64,000 bases of DNA from Nocardia panacis (GCF_003598715.1 NZ_QZFU01000029.1:186001-250000), one strand, 5' to 3'; positions 54,673 through 63,642 are shown, numbered from the stretch's first letter. Notes: a model not told the origin generated them from the letters alone. Made by a program: numbers and translations.

Positions 54673-55482
54673 TCAGGGCAATTCGAACGGCAACTGCACC
54701 CCGGTATGCACGCGGCAGCGCTCGCAGGTGTCGGAGCCGGTGACCGCGCCGACCGCGCGGCGCACCAATTCCTTGAACGGTCCGAGGTTCTTCTTGAATT
54801 CGGCGAATACGTCGGTGGCGTGCACGCCGTCGCCTTCCTCGAGGCCCGCGTCCAGGTCGGTCACCAAAGCGATGGCGGCATAGCACATTTCGAGTTCGCG
54901 GGCGAGGACCGCCTCCGGGAAGCCGGTCATATTCACCAGCTCCCAGCCCTGTCCGGCGAACCAGCGGCTCTCGGCGCGGGTGGAGAAGCGCGGACCCTGG
55001 ACGACGACCATGGTGCCCTGCGTCTTCATGGGCAGGTCGTCGCTCGCGGATTTGATGGCGGCGGTGCGCAATTCGTCGCAGTAGGGGTCGGCGAAGGAAA
55101 TGTGCACGCCGCCGCGATCGAAGTAGGTCTGCGGGCGGCCGGAGGTGCGGTCGACCAGTTGATCCGGCACCGCGACGGTGCCGGGACCCCAGTCGGCGCG
55201 CAGGCTGCCGACCGCGCACGGCGCGAGGATCCGCCGCACCCCCAGCGAGCGCAGCGCCCACATATTGGCCTGGTAGGGCAGGGTGTGCGGGGAGTACTCG
55301 TGCTGTTTGCCGTGCCTGGGCAGGAAGGCGACCGCACGCCCGTCCACCTCGCCCACCGCGATCGGCGCGCTCGGCGCGCCGTAAGGGGTGTCGACCTCGA
55401 CGTGGGTCGCGTCATTGTCGAAGAAGTCGTAGAAACCGCTGCCGCCGATGATGGCGAGCGCGGGCCGGGGAAGCGAACTCAT
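54673..55482 (-). CDS. mtnP: S-methyl-5'-thioadenosine phosphorylase
   Basis: 269 aa. Phosphorolysis of methylthioadenosine to adenine and methylthioribose-1-phosphate (purine and methionine salvage). Family marks: LAIIGGSGFYDF, PRHGKQHEYSPHTLPYQANM, then VVVQGPRFSTRAESRWF and NMTGFPEAVLARELEMCYA. NMTGFPEA with Met and Pro favours MTA/inosine-type phosphorylases of the class I trimer group. Cys-rich tail (DTCERCRVH). Confidence 0.9.
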   Translation of the reverse strand: MSSLPRPALAIIGGSGFYDFFDNDATHVEVDTPYGAPSAPIAVGEVDGRAVAFLPRHGKQHEYSPHTLPYQANMWALRSLGVRRILAPCAVGSLRADWGPGTVAVPDQLVDRTSGRPQTYFDRGGVHISFADPYCDELRTAAIKSASDDLPMKTQGTMVVVQGPRFSTRAESRWFAGQGWELVNMTGFPEAVLARELEMCYAAIALVTDLDAGLEEGDGVHATDVFAEFKKNLGPFKELVRRAVGAVTGSDTCERCRVHTGVQLPFELP

Positions 55483-55637
55483 GGGTCAGATTCTCTCGCG
55501 TGCTCGCTCGCGGCGCGCGGCGGGTGTCGCGGCAGACCGTGGTAGGGCCGCAGTTATAGGCACACGTAGGGGGGATTGTGTCGCGGCGCACAGGCGAGCC
55601 GGGTTTTCGTCGGGGTCGCTCCCACCTGCGCTTCGGC

Positions 55638-55676
55638 CTGACAATCGACCCGCTTCGATGTACCCTATGGGGGTAT
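55638..55676 (+). promoter_or_regulatory. csoR promoter with overlapping CsoR-type operator
   Basis: CTGACA (55638-55643), 17 bp, TACCCT (55661-55666). The -10 lies inside GTACCCTATGGGGGTAT (55660-55676), a TACCC...GGGTA pseudopalindrome with the central G-tract of CsoR/RcnR-family operators, so binding would block the gene's own promoter. Confidence 0.7.
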
Positions 55677-55704
55677 CAATGACCAGGCAGCGAGGAGACA
55701 GTCG

Positions 55705-56013
55705 GTGACGACTCCGACCCACGATCATTCCCAGCACGGCTACATCACCGCGAAGGACGACTACCTCAAGCGGCTGCGCCGCATCGAGGGCCAGGCCCGC
55801 GGCCTGCAGCGGATGGTCGAGGAGGAGAAATACTGCATCGATATCCTCACCCAGGTCTCGGCCATGACCAAGGCGCTGCAGGCGGTGGCCATGGGCCTGC
55901 TCGAGGACCACATCAGCCACTGCGTGGTCGACGCTGCGGTGGCGGGCGGCCCCGAGGCCGAAGCCAAGATCAAAGAGGCCACCGACGCCATCGCCCGTCT
56001 GGTTCGCTCTTAG
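55705..56013 (+). CDS. CsoR-type metal-sensing repressor
   Basis: 102 aa, GTG start after GAGGAGA. All-helical DUF156 protein. Ligands C44, H69 and C73 reproduce the Cys-His-Cys spacing (25 and 4) of the Cu(I) sensor CsoR. LKRLRRIEGQARGLQRMVEE is the DNA-contact helix. Cu(I) is the likely inducer, but no copper exporter lies next to it in the window. His-rich N-terminus (THDHSQHG). Confidence 0.92.
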   Translation: MTTPTHDHSQHGYITAKDDYLKRLRRIEGQARGLQRMVEEEKYCIDILTQVSAMTKALQAVAMGLLEDHISHCVVDAAVAGGPEAEAKIKEATDAIARLVRS

Positions 56014-56549
56014 ACACCTACTTCCGCGCGCCGCGAGCTCACCGGCTGCGGCGCTTCGGCTCGACCCGCCCGCAGCAGCGCCAAGACGAAACAGGTGAGC
56101 GCACCGACATTCGCCACCGCGCGCACGATATTCCACCTCACCCACGGATCCTCGAAATCCCGGCGCACCCCCGCGATATCGGCGATGGCCGCCGGATCGC
56201 CCGCGGCGGCCAGCTTGTCATTGAGCGGCACATTCACCCCGCTCGTCACCAGGAACATCACCAGATAGCAGACGAATCCGGCCACCAGCCAATACCGCAG
56301 CGTGCGGTCGGCCGAGCGCCAGTGCGTCAGCACCGCGACACCCGCCGCCGCCAGCCCGCCCATGAACAGCGTCATGAACACCGGATTCAGGATGGCGACA
56401 TTGATGTTCTGCATCGCCTCCACGAAGGCGCGATCGGAACTGCGCCGCAGGCCCGGCATCACCGAATAGGCGAAGGCCGCGAACAGGCCCGCCATCAGAC
56501 CGGTGGTGATCGCGGCCGCGATCAGACTGAGCGAACGGGCCGCCTTCAT
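56010..56549 (-). CDS. DUF1772 / anthrone-oxygenase-like membrane protein
   Basis: 179 aa from ATG 56549, which overlaps the stop of the NmrA-like gene (ATGA). Four membrane helices (for example SLIAAAITTGLMAGLFAAFA and YWLVAGFVCYLVMFLVTSG). Conserved NVPLNDKL and a DPWVRWNIVRAVANV stretch are typical of DUF1772. Function is unclear; such proteins are often paired with redox enzymes. The 3' end overlaps the csoR 3' end by 4 bp. Confidence 0.82.
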   Translation of the reverse strand: MKAARSLSLIAAAITTGLMAGLFAAFAYSVMPGLRRSSDRAFVEAMQNINVAILNPVFMTLFMGGLAAAGVAVLTHWRSADRTLRYWLVAGFVCYLVMFLVTSGVNVPLNDKLAAAGDPAAIADIAGVRRDFEDPWVRWNIVRAVANVGALTCFVLALLRAGRAEAPQPVSSRRAEVGV

Positions 56550-57361
56550 CGCGTCGCCCACGTCGCGTCTCGCACATAGTCGGCGAAATCCCTTGGCGCA
56601 CGACCGAGCCCGCGCGCGATGCCATCACTCGGCGCGGCATTGCGACCGTCGAGCACGGTGGTGAACAGGTAGAGCAGGAATTCGATCAGATCCTCGGGCA
56701 GGCCGTGCTCCCGCGCGGCGGCCGCGTACTCCTCGGGTGTGACCTGGATGTAGTCGATCGGCCGACCCGCCGCCGCGGCGATCTCCGCGACCGCCTCGGC
56801 GAAGGTGAGCGAACGCGCGCCGGTGACCTCGTAGATCTCGCCCGCGTGCCCGTCCTCGGTGAGCGCCGCCACCGCCAGATCGGCGATATCCTCGATATCG
56901 ATGAACGGCTCGGGCACCTGACCGACCGGCAACACCAACTGACCCGCCGCGATCTCCTCCGCGAACGGACCCTCGGTGAAATTCTGCGCGAAGAAGCTGG
57001 AGCGGATCACCGTGCGCTGCGGGCACACCTGTGCCAACAACTCCTCCGCCTCCTGCGCCTCGATCTCACCGCGCCCGGACAGCAGCACCACCCGCCGCAC
57101 ACCCGCCGCCGCGGCCATCTCGCCCAAGGCCCGCACGGTCTCCGGTGCGCCAGGAACCGCGAGATCGGGCTGATAGGCGATGTAGAGTGCGTCGACATCG
57201 AACAGCACCGGAGCCCAACCCGCCGGATTATCCCAATCGAAAGGCGGTTCGGCCGAGCGCGAACCGACCCGGACCGGCAGACCCCGATCCTGCAGGCGGC
57301 GCACAATGCGCCCGCCGGTCTTGCCGGTACCGCCGAGTACCAGTATGGACTTCCCTGTCAT
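56546..57361 (-). CDS. NmrA/TMR-like NAD(P)-binding oxidoreductase
   Basis: 271 aa from ATG 57361 (AAAGGGA upstream). Atypical short-chain dehydrogenase: N-terminal ILVLGGTGKTGGRIVRRL dinucleotide-binding loop and an FAQNFTEGPF block as in NmrA/quinone-reductase-like proteins. It probably acts on a small electrophile or quinone, or serves as a redox sensor. Operon with the DUF1772 gene; divergent from the LysR gene, which likely controls it. Confidence 0.85.
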   Translation of the reverse strand: MTGKSILVLGGTGKTGGRIVRRLQDRGLPVRVGSRSAEPPFDWDNPAGWAPVLFDVDALYIAYQPDLAVPGAPETVRALGEMAAAAGVRRVVLLSGRGEIEAQEAEELLAQVCPQRTVIRSSFFAQNFTEGPFAEEIAAGQLVLPVGQVPEPFIDIEDIADLAVAALTEDGHAGEIYEVTGARSLTFAEAVAEIAAAAGRPIDYIQVTPEEYAAAAREHGLPEDLIEFLLYLFTTVLDGRNAAPSDGIARGLGRAPRDFADYVRDATWATR

Positions 57362-57493
57362 GACATCCCTTTCCAATTTGAAGAACTGCCAGTTCACAGC
57401 TTTGATCTAGGGAGTGCCGCGAACAATGACGTCCTCGGCAACGACCGTTCAGCTCTGCTCAACGATCGGTAAATCGAGCGACAGGGAACGGCG

Positions 57494-58390
57494 ATGGAGC
57501 GGTATGAGATCGAGGCATTCCTCACGGTGGCCGAGGAATTGCATTTCGGGCGGGCCGCCGAGCGACTCGCGGTATCCACCGGCCGCATCAGCCAAACCAT
57601 CCAGCGTCTCGAACGCCGGGTCGGCGCGAAGCTTTTCGATCGCACCAGCCGACGCGTCGAACTCACGCCCATCGGCCGACAACTGCTCGAGGATCTGCGG
57701 CCGGGCCACGAACGCGTCCTATGGGCCGTCGAGCGGGCCACCGCCGCGGGGCGAGGTATCGAGGGCGTACTGTCCGTCGGCTTCGTCGGTGCGGCCGCCG
57801 GACAGTTCGTCCTGGCCACCACCGAGGCGTTCCGGCGCGAACATCCGGGCGCGGAAGTGCGTATCCGAGAGGTTCAGATCGCCGACGGGCTCGCAGGCTC
57901 GCGCGCAGACGCCTACGATATGGCCCTGTTCAGCGGCCCACTGCGCGAACCGGACCTGGTGACCGGCCCGACAGTGCTCAGCGAGCGCCGCATGCTCGCC
58001 GTGCGCGCCACCCACCCACTCGCCACGGAGCCCGCGTTGACCCTGGAAGACCTGTCCCGCGTCACGCTGCTGCGCATGCCCCACGCCGTGCCGGAATCCA
58101 TCCAGGCCGACCGCACCCCCGCACACACGCCGAGCGGCATACCGATCGCACACGGCCCGGTGGCCAACACCTTCCAGGAAATGCTCGCGCTGATCGGCGC
58201 GGGCGTCGGGGCATTCATCTGCGGCGAACAGGTCACCAAGTACTACCGCCGCCCCGACGTGGTGTACCTCCCGATCACGGACGGACCACCCATCGAATGG
58301 TATTTCGTTTGGCACCGGTCCCGCCAGACCGCGCGAATCCTCGCCTTCAACGATATGGCGGTTCGGGTCGCTCGAGGGCGAACGGGCTAG
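57494..58390 (+). CDS. LysR-family transcriptional regulator
   Basis: 298 aa. Winged-helix N-terminus (MERYEIEAFLTVAEELHFGR, then RISQTIQRLERRVGAKLFDR) followed by a periplasmic-binding-like effector domain from about residue 90. Divergent from the NmrA-like/DUF1772 operon across 132 bp, the standard LysR arrangement. The last 44 bp overlap the end of the opposite-strand Rv3651-like gene. Confidence 0.92.
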   Translation: MERYEIEAFLTVAEELHFGRAAERLAVSTGRISQTIQRLERRVGAKLFDRTSRRVELTPIGRQLLEDLRPGHERVLWAVERATAAGRGIEGVLSVGFVGAAAGQFVLATTEAFRREHPGAEVRIREVQIADGLAGSRADAYDMALFSGPLREPDLVTGPTVLSERRMLAVRATHPLATEPALTLEDLSRVTLLRMPHAVPESIQADRTPAHTPSGIPIAHGPVANTFQEMLALIGAGVGAFICGEQVTKYYRRPDVVYLPITDGPPIEWYFVWHRSRQTARILAFNDMAVRVARGRTG

Positions 58391-59360
58391 CCGCCTCCAT
58401 TTGCAGCAATGCGAATTCGGGTCCCTGCGCACCCGGCGTGCCGCCCGGAATCGGAGTGATTTCCACATCGACGGTGAGCCAGGTGTTCGCACCGGTCCGC
58501 AAGCGGATGCCCGCCAGGGCGGTGTGGGGTGTGCCTGCGCGAATCGCATTGCGGGCAGCCAGGATTCGTGTCCTGTCGGCGGGGTGGGGGAGGGTGCGTT
58601 CATCCGGGACCGACCAGAGGGGGCCGGGAAGGGGTTCGCTGACCCAGCGGATCAATCGGACGCGCGCGGTATCCACAATGGCCAGGTAGAGGCCCGGTTG
58701 CTCGGCCCGGAGCAGGTCCAGGGTGCTCGCCTCGAACGACTTCGGCTGCGGCGGCACACTTTCGGTGACGTCCACCGCGACACCGAACCAGGTGGTGGCG
58801 GGCGCGTCACCATTGCGCGCGGCGATCAGGACCGAGCGCGGACCCGTCGAACCGCGCACCGTCGCGGTGCCGAGCCACCGCGAATCCGGTGCGGAACGGG
58901 CCAGCGTCGCCGCGAATTCCAGTGCGCCGTCGAACCTCTCGACCGTCGCATAGGATTGCGCGCCGAGCCAACTGATCGGATCGCCCCGGAAATGCGGGCC
59001 GAGACCGTCGGGCAGGGTGTCCACCCGGCGGGTCACTGCGTCGATGCGGAACGGGGCGACGCCGGTCGCCTGCGGTGGCTCACCCGTGCCCACCCACACC
59101 CGCAGCGCGCAGACCCGCCCGTCCATGCCGAGCACCGGGATCACCAGCAGCCGCAGAGCCGACCAGGCGTGCCGGGACTGCGGCAACACCTGGTCCAGTG
59201 GGACACCCCCGGCGTGGGCGGCGGCGATGATCGGTTGCAGTCGCGCGGGCACCGCCCGGCGAAACGATGTCCAGGCCCTCGGTCGGGATCCGCTGGCCAC
59301 CACCGACCAGCTCTCGGCGCGGCCGAGCGTCTCGATCAACAGCCAACGCCTGGTCAGCAC
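58347..59360 (-). CDS. Rv3651-like GAF/PAS-type protein
   Basis: 337 aa. The start WLLIETLGRAESWSVVASG and the Arg-rich helix before a GAF-like domain (residues ~35-100) match mycobacterial Rv3651-type proteins. A second region near residues 205-330, LDLLRAEQPGLYLAIVDTA, then LRTGANTWLTVDVEITPIPG, looks PAS-like. No catalytic or DNA-binding module is visible. Probably a cytosolic signalling/sensory protein of unknown ligand. It overlaps the LysR gene tail-to-tail by 44 bp. Confidence 0.7.
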   Translation of the reverse strand: MLTRRWLLIETLGRAESWSVVASGSRPRAWTSFRRAVPARLQPIIAAAHAGGVPLDQVLPQSRHAWSALRLLVIPVLGMDGRVCALRVWVGTGEPPQATGVAPFRIDAVTRRVDTLPDGLGPHFRGDPISWLGAQSYATVERFDGALEFAATLARSAPDSRWLGTATVRGSTGPRSVLIAARNGDAPATTWFGVAVDVTESVPPQPKSFEASTLDLLRAEQPGLYLAIVDTARVRLIRWVSEPLPGPLWSVPDERTLPHPADRTRILAARNAIRAGTPHTALAGIRLRTGANTWLTVDVEITPIPGGTPGAQGPEFALLQMEAASPFALERPEPPYR

Positions 59361-59444
59361 CGTCGTCCCCCTCCTCGCCCGTAATCCGCCTATGTGATAG
59401 CCGGTGAATATGATGCAGGATGCGTTGCGCTACCGATCGATAAG
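59361..59444. other. Start of a 381-bp gene-free stretch
   Basis: The gap 59361-59741 holds the 66-bp tandem array (59445-59680) and, after it, about 60 bp that must contain the promoter of the FMN-reductase gene. I see nothing specific in 59361-59444. Confidence 0.4.
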
Positions 59445-59680
59445 GCGTACCTCCGCCTTCGCTCCGGCCATGCGCAGGTCTGTGGACGGCTTCGCCGGCA
59501 GTGTTCGTTGGCGTACCTCCGCCTTCGCTCCGGCCATGCGCAGGTCTGCGGACGGCTTCGCCGGCAGTGTTCGTTGGCGTACCTCCGCCTTCGCTCCGGC
59601 CATGCGCAGGTCTGTAGACGGCTTCGCCGGCAGTGTTCGTTGGCGTATCTCCGCCTTCGCTCCGGCCATGCGCAGGTCTG
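59445..59680. repeat. 66-bp tandem repeat array (3.6 copies)
   Basis: Units begin at 59445, 59511, 59577 and 59643 (GCGTACCTCCGCCTTCGCTC...), exactly 66 bp apart, differing by one or two bases (GTCTGTGG, GTCTGCGG, GTCTGTAG). The last is truncated after CAGGTCTG. All units can be read open in several frames, but the copies are intergenic. A single inverted copy lies at 50100-50157. Confidence 0.92.
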
Positions 59681-59741
59681 GCCCGCAGCGCCCACTGCGC
59701 GGTGTCGATCGGCATGGTGTCAAGCCGACTAGGCTCGCGCC

Positions 59742-60302
59742 GTGGATACTCCGCTGCGGTTAGAGGTCATCATCGCCAGCGTGCGTCCGGAACGATTCGC
59801 GCCGGTCGTGGCCGAGTGGTTCCTGCGTCGGGCCGGTTCCGAGGCCGAATTCGATATCGGCGTCATCGATTTGCGCGAGACGCCGCTGCCCACCGATCTC
59901 ACCGAGACTTCCGAGGTCGCCGACTATCGGGCTCGACTCGCGGCCGCCGACGCCTTCGTGGCGGTCACCTCCGAGTACAACCACGGCTACCCGGCCTCGC
60001 TGAAAACCGCCATCGATACCGCCAAACACGAATGGCGGGCCAAGCCAATGGGTTTCGTCGCCTACGGCGGATTGTCCGGCGGGTTGCGCGCGGTCGAGCA
60101 ACTGCGCCAGGTGGTGGCCGAGGTACATATGGTCTCCCTCCGCGAAACGGTCAGTTTCCCTCAGGCCAAACGGCAGTTCGACGCGGACGGTGAAACCCGC
60201 TACGGCGCGGCGATCGACGCCTGCGACCGAATGCTGCGCCAATTGGCTTGGTGGGCACGCACTTTGCGGGCCGCGCGAATGCGCGACCCGTATCCGGGCT
60301 AG
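59742..60302 (+). CDS. NADPH-dependent FMN reductase-like flavoprotein
   Basis: 186 aa. Flavodoxin-like fold: LEVIIASVRPERFAP phosphate-binding loop, then SEYNHGYPASLKTAIDTA and FVAYGGLSGGLRAVEQLR, all typical of the NADPH:FMN/quinone/azo reductase family. GTG start at 59742. Likely cytosolic. Substrate (flavin or quinone) not determinable. Confidence 0.88.
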   Translation: MDTPLRLEVIIASVRPERFAPVVAEWFLRRAGSEAEFDIGVIDLRETPLPTDLTETSEVADYRARLAAADAFVAVTSEYNHGYPASLKTAIDTAKHEWRAKPMGFVAYGGLSGGLRAVEQLRQVVAEVHMVSLRETVSFPQAKRQFDADGETRYGAAIDACDRMLRQLAWWARTLRAARMRDPYPG

Positions 60303-60374
60303 TACTTCAGCGGTAAACGTGATCCTGCCGATCGGTGTGGCCGAGTAGGTGAGATGGCAGGTGGCGCCACGGGG

Positions 60375-60992
60375 TCAGTGTCGCGCCGCGGGCCATGCGG
60401 CCAGGGCCAGTTCGGCGGATTCGGTCAGCTCGGCCGCCGTTGCGCCGTCGCGGGCGCGCTGTGACATGCCCTGGATGACCGTGGCGATGTACGCGGCCAG
60501 CGCACGGGGACTGGCGGTATCGGAGAGCTCACCAGCCTGTTGCGCCGTCCGGAGGCGAGCTTCGAAGAGGGCCAGGTTCTTGTTGCGCAGGTTGCGCAGA
60601 AACGTCTCCACCTCGGCATCTTGGGAGGTGACGTTGGTGGCCGCGCTGATCGTCAGGCATCCGGCCGGATGGGTGGGGTCGGGATAGATGACCGCGGCCT
60701 CACGCAGGATGCGGGCGAACGCGGCATGGGCGGTGGGTTCCTCTTCGAGAGCGACCCCCATGAAGGCGCCGACCGGTGAGCGCCCGTAGCTGTGCACCGC
60801 TTCCTTGAACAGGGATTTCTTGTCCCCGAAGGCCGCGTACAGGCTGCCGGGCCTGATGCCCATCGCCTCGGTCAGCTCGCCGACAGAGGTGGCCTCGTAG
60901 CCGCGTTCCCAGAAGAGGCGGGTGGCTGCTGTCAGTGCCGCGGTGCGGTCGAATGCCCTCGGTCGTCCCCGCTTCGCGCGTGTCTCGGTCAC
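60375..60992 (-). CDS. TetR-family repressor
   Basis: 205 aa. N-terminal helix-turn-helix (AALTAATRLFWERGYEATSV, then ELTEAMGIRPGSLYAAFGDK) and a helical ligand domain with a TetR_C-like PDPTHPAGCLTISAAT block found in AcrR/NemR-like regulators of electrophile or redox enzymes. Divergent from the SDR gene it probably represses; the shared gap holds a perfect palindrome. Confidence 0.93.
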   Translation of the reverse strand: MTETRAKRGRPRAFDRTAALTAATRLFWERGYEATSVGELTEAMGIRPGSLYAAFGDKKSLFKEAVHSYGRSPVGAFMGVALEEEPTAHAAFARILREAAVIYPDPTHPAGCLTISAATNVTSQDAEVETFLRNLRNKNLALFEARLRTAQQAGELSDTASPRALAAYIATVIQGMSQRARDGATAAELTESAELALAAWPAARH

Positions 60993-61034
60993 TCCTCAAT
61001 TCTAGAACGCTCGCTCATAAAAGTGTGCTACCTT

Positions 61035-61056
61035 TTGTTGAGTAATCGTTCAACAA
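61035..61056. promoter_or_regulatory. Probable TetR operator
   Basis: TTGTTGA-8 bp-TCAACAA, perfect 7-bp arms, 22 bp upstream of the SDR start and 43 bp upstream of the tetR start, next to a TACCTT -10-like element (61029-61034). Confidence 0.65.
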
Positions 61057-61077
61057 ACGAAAGAGTGGTCAACGACC

Positions 61078-61851
61078 ATGGGCACACGCGCACTCGAGGG
61101 AAAGATCGCACTGGTCACGGGCGGCAGTCGCGGCATAGGCCGGGCCATCGCGCAGCGTCTCGGCCGGGACGGCGCCACCGTCGCGGTCGCCTACGCGCGC
61201 GACGAGGCAGCGGCGAACGAGGTCGTTGCACGCATCGGCGCGGACGGCGGCCGGGCCATCGCCCTGCACGCGGAATTGGGGCGCCACGGTGACGCGGCAG
61301 CGCTGTGGGCCGCCTTCGACGCCCACGCCGACGAATATGCCCCCGGCGGAGTCGTCGACATCATCGTCAACAACGCCGGAATCGGCCGCAGCCCTGATCT
61401 GGCGTCGCTGACCGAGGACGGTTTCGACGAGGTCTTCGCCGTGAACGTCCGTGCACCGTTCTTCGTTGTGCAGCAAGGGTTGCGGCGGCTACGCGACGGA
61501 GGACGGATCATCAATATCTCCAGCGGCGCGGCTCGCCTCGCCATGCCGGAGATCATCGCCTACGGCGCCACCAAGGGCGCACTCGACACCTTCACCCTCA
61601 ACCTCGCCAAGCAACTGGGACCCCGAGGCATCACCGCGAACTCGGTGGCGCCCGGCATCATCGACACCGACAACAACGCGAGCTGGCTACGCGGCAATCC
61701 GGAGGCCGAAGCCGGCGCGGCTGCCCTGGCCGCGCTGGGTCGGGTCGGGCGGCCCGAGGACGTGGCCGACATCGTGGCCTTCCTCGCCTCCGACGACGCA
61801 CGCTGGGTGACCGGCCGGGTGATCGACGCGACGGGCGGTTCCGGGCTGTGA
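61078..61851 (+). CDS. Short-chain dehydrogenase/reductase
   Basis: 257 aa classical SDR: TGGSRGIG cofactor loop, NNAG, catalytic Ser in NISSG, and Y-x-x-x-K as YGATKGAL; C-terminal VTGRVIDATGGSGL. NADP(H) preference is likely from the Arg in GGSRG. Divergent from and probably repressed by the TetR protein. Substrate unknown. Confidence 0.92.
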   Translation: MGTRALEGKIALVTGGSRGIGRAIAQRLGRDGATVAVAYARDEAAANEVVARIGADGGRAIALHAELGRHGDAAALWAAFDAHADEYAPGGVVDIIVNNAGIGRSPDLASLTEDGFDEVFAVNVRAPFFVVQQGLRRLRDGGRIINISSGAARLAMPEIIAYGATKGALDTFTLNLAKQLGPRGITANSVAPGIIDTDNNASWLRGNPEAEAGAAALAALGRVGRPEDVADIVAFLASDDARWVTGRVIDATGGSGL

Positions 61852-61879
61852 GCCTCTCGCGATGACGGCGCGAAGGGCT

Positions 61880-63529
61880 TTACTGGGGACTGCCCGCCAT
61901 CTGTCTGCGCCCGCGCGGCTGACCGATGTAGGTGGCCTCGCGCGGAATGGAGACCAGCGTCAGATCCACCTGCGCCGTCCCGGTCCGTAGCAGGACGTGA
62001 TTGCCGATGGCCTGCGGCTGGTGAATCGACAGGTCCGGTCGGGTCGCGGGCCAGCCCATCGGGTCGCCGGTGACATAGATGGTGGTGACACCCGCGTGCG
62101 GCGGCGGCGCGGGTACACCATCCACCACCGTGGCCGTGAAATCGGCGTCGGATTCATGGGTTTCGGCCGCGAGCTTCAACCGCTCCGCATTGCCGATGGT
62201 GGTGACCAACTGCTGCCAGGCGTGCGCGCGATCGGTGCGCACCAGAACGCGCTCGCCGACCGCCAAGGCCCGAAACACCAACTGCTGGGCCAAATACAGC
62301 TCACCGGCCACATACACGGTGGAGATACCCGAGCCGACAATGCGGACCGCGACACCATTGCCCTCGTCGTCGGAGCCGATGAGCTGACCGCAGCCCGAGG
62401 ACGGCAGATGCAGCGCGCCGATGACCTCGACCGGGTATTCGATGGTGGGCACGGTGCGATCCACACCGGGCACGGCCAGCGGCAGATGCGCGAGCAGACT
62501 CGCGCGATGGCGGCCGTTCATCGAGATCATGCCTTTGAGCCGATGCCGCTCCGGCAGTTCCCGCGCCGTAAGGCGCCAAGCCGCACCGATACTCACCGAA
62601 CCGGCCGAACTACCCGGCCGCAGCCGCACCGCCACGGTGGTGCCGCGCGAGGGCGCGACCCACAATTGGGCCAACAGGTCCGAGCCGAGTCGTTTGGGAT
62701 CGACCGCATTGCCGATATTCACCGTGTTGCCGATCGCGGCATAGCGCCACCGTTGGGAATGTGTGCGCGGATCGTAGCCGCCGGTCACTTGGAGCACCGC
62801 CTTGCGGATCTCCGGTGCGGTGAGAATGCGGGCCGCGCAGTCGGCGTCCTCCAGCGCGCGCATGATCCGCTGCGTCGCGACCGTCACCGCGCGCGACGCG
62901 CCCTCGTCACCGCCACCGCGGCGATCCGCGGCTTCGGGAGTGGCCAGCGCGTCGAAACTGATGGCCAACCACACCGTGCGATGTGCGGTGGCGGGCAGCG
63001 GACCGAGCAGCGATTCGTAGATCGCGCCCGCGGGCGTGCCGGAGCGACTGCGGTGACCGTGGCTGATGATATCGATACCGCTGAGCAGAATGTCGTGCTG
63101 GGTAAGGCATTTCGCCAGTTCGGGCAGTGGCAGCAGATGCGAGGCGTGCACCGTGGTGCGGGCGATCCTGGTCAGCCCGCCGCGCGGCGGCAACACCTCC
63201 ACGACCGTCACCACGCGGCTGCCATCCCAATACAGCCCGAGCGAGCGCCCGTCCGGTCCGCGGAAATCGACGGTGTCGCCGATCGTGTACTCCGACCGGG
63301 TCACATACCGCCACCAGGTGGCAAGCCAATCGAGCACCGTGCGCTTGGCGATAGGAACCAGGGGAAACAGCATGACCGCCACGCCGACAGCCAACGCGAT
63401 CCACGGACCCGACCCGCACACCAGCGCGACCACCCCCGCCGCGAGACCGATCACCTGCGCCACCAGCAGATTCGTCAGCGATATGCGCCCGAGCAGCGGA
63501 CGAGGTCCCGCTCCGACAGATTCGGCCAT
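61880..63529 (-). CDS. eccE: Second type VII secretion protein EccE
   Basis: 549 aa from ATG 63529 (MAESVGAGPRPLLG), preceded by GGGGGA; the frame is open upstream to 63652 but that part has no family similarity. Two N-terminal membrane helices (LLVAQVIGLAAGVVALVCG and PWIALAVGVAVMLFPLVPI), then the EccE cytosolic domain, sharing LGPLPATAHRTVWL and GCGQLIGSDD with the EccE at 27184. Belongs to a different ESX system from the first one. Convergent with the SDR gene. Confidence 0.9.
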   Translation of the reverse strand: MAESVGAGPRPLLGRISLTNLLVAQVIGLAAGVVALVCGSGPWIALAVGVAVMLFPLVPIAKRTVLDWLATWWRYVTRSEYTIGDTVDFRGPDGRSLGLYWDGSRVVTVVEVLPPRGGLTRIARTTVHASHLLPLPELAKCLTQHDILLSGIDIISHGHRSRSGTPAGAIYESLLGPLPATAHRTVWLAISFDALATPEAADRRGGGDEGASRAVTVATQRIMRALEDADCAARILTAPEIRKAVLQVTGGYDPRTHSQRWRYAAIGNTVNIGNAVDPKRLGSDLLAQLWVAPSRGTTVAVRLRPGSSAGSVSIGAAWRLTARELPERHRLKGMISMNGRHRASLLAHLPLAVPGVDRTVPTIEYPVEVIGALHLPSSGCGQLIGSDDEGNGVAVRIVGSGISTVYVAGELYLAQQLVFRALAVGERVLVRTDRAHAWQQLVTTIGNAERLKLAAETHESDADFTATVVDGVPAPPPHAGVTTIYVTGDPMGWPATRPDLSIHQPQAIGNHVLLRTGTAQVDLTLVSIPREATYIGQPRGRRQMAGSPQ

Positions 63530-63642
63530 CGTCGTCCCCCAAATGCACGGGCCCAACCGCGCAATGCCGGTCGAGCTGAACAAGAGTCCTCGGGAACTGT
63601 ACTGTGTTCGGCGAACGCGAGCACTGTTCGGGGGAGGAAACC
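63530..63642. promoter_or_regulatory. Divergent eccE/eccB promoter gap of the second ESX locus
   Basis: 113 bp. Contains GTTCG-G-CGAAC (63606-63616, palindrome) and a nearby second CTGTTCGG; candidate operator for both genes. No confident -35/-10. Confidence 0.35.

Noticed and set aside
59445..59680. CRISPR array
   Set aside because: Whole 66-bp units repeat without unique spacers; it is a minisatellite.
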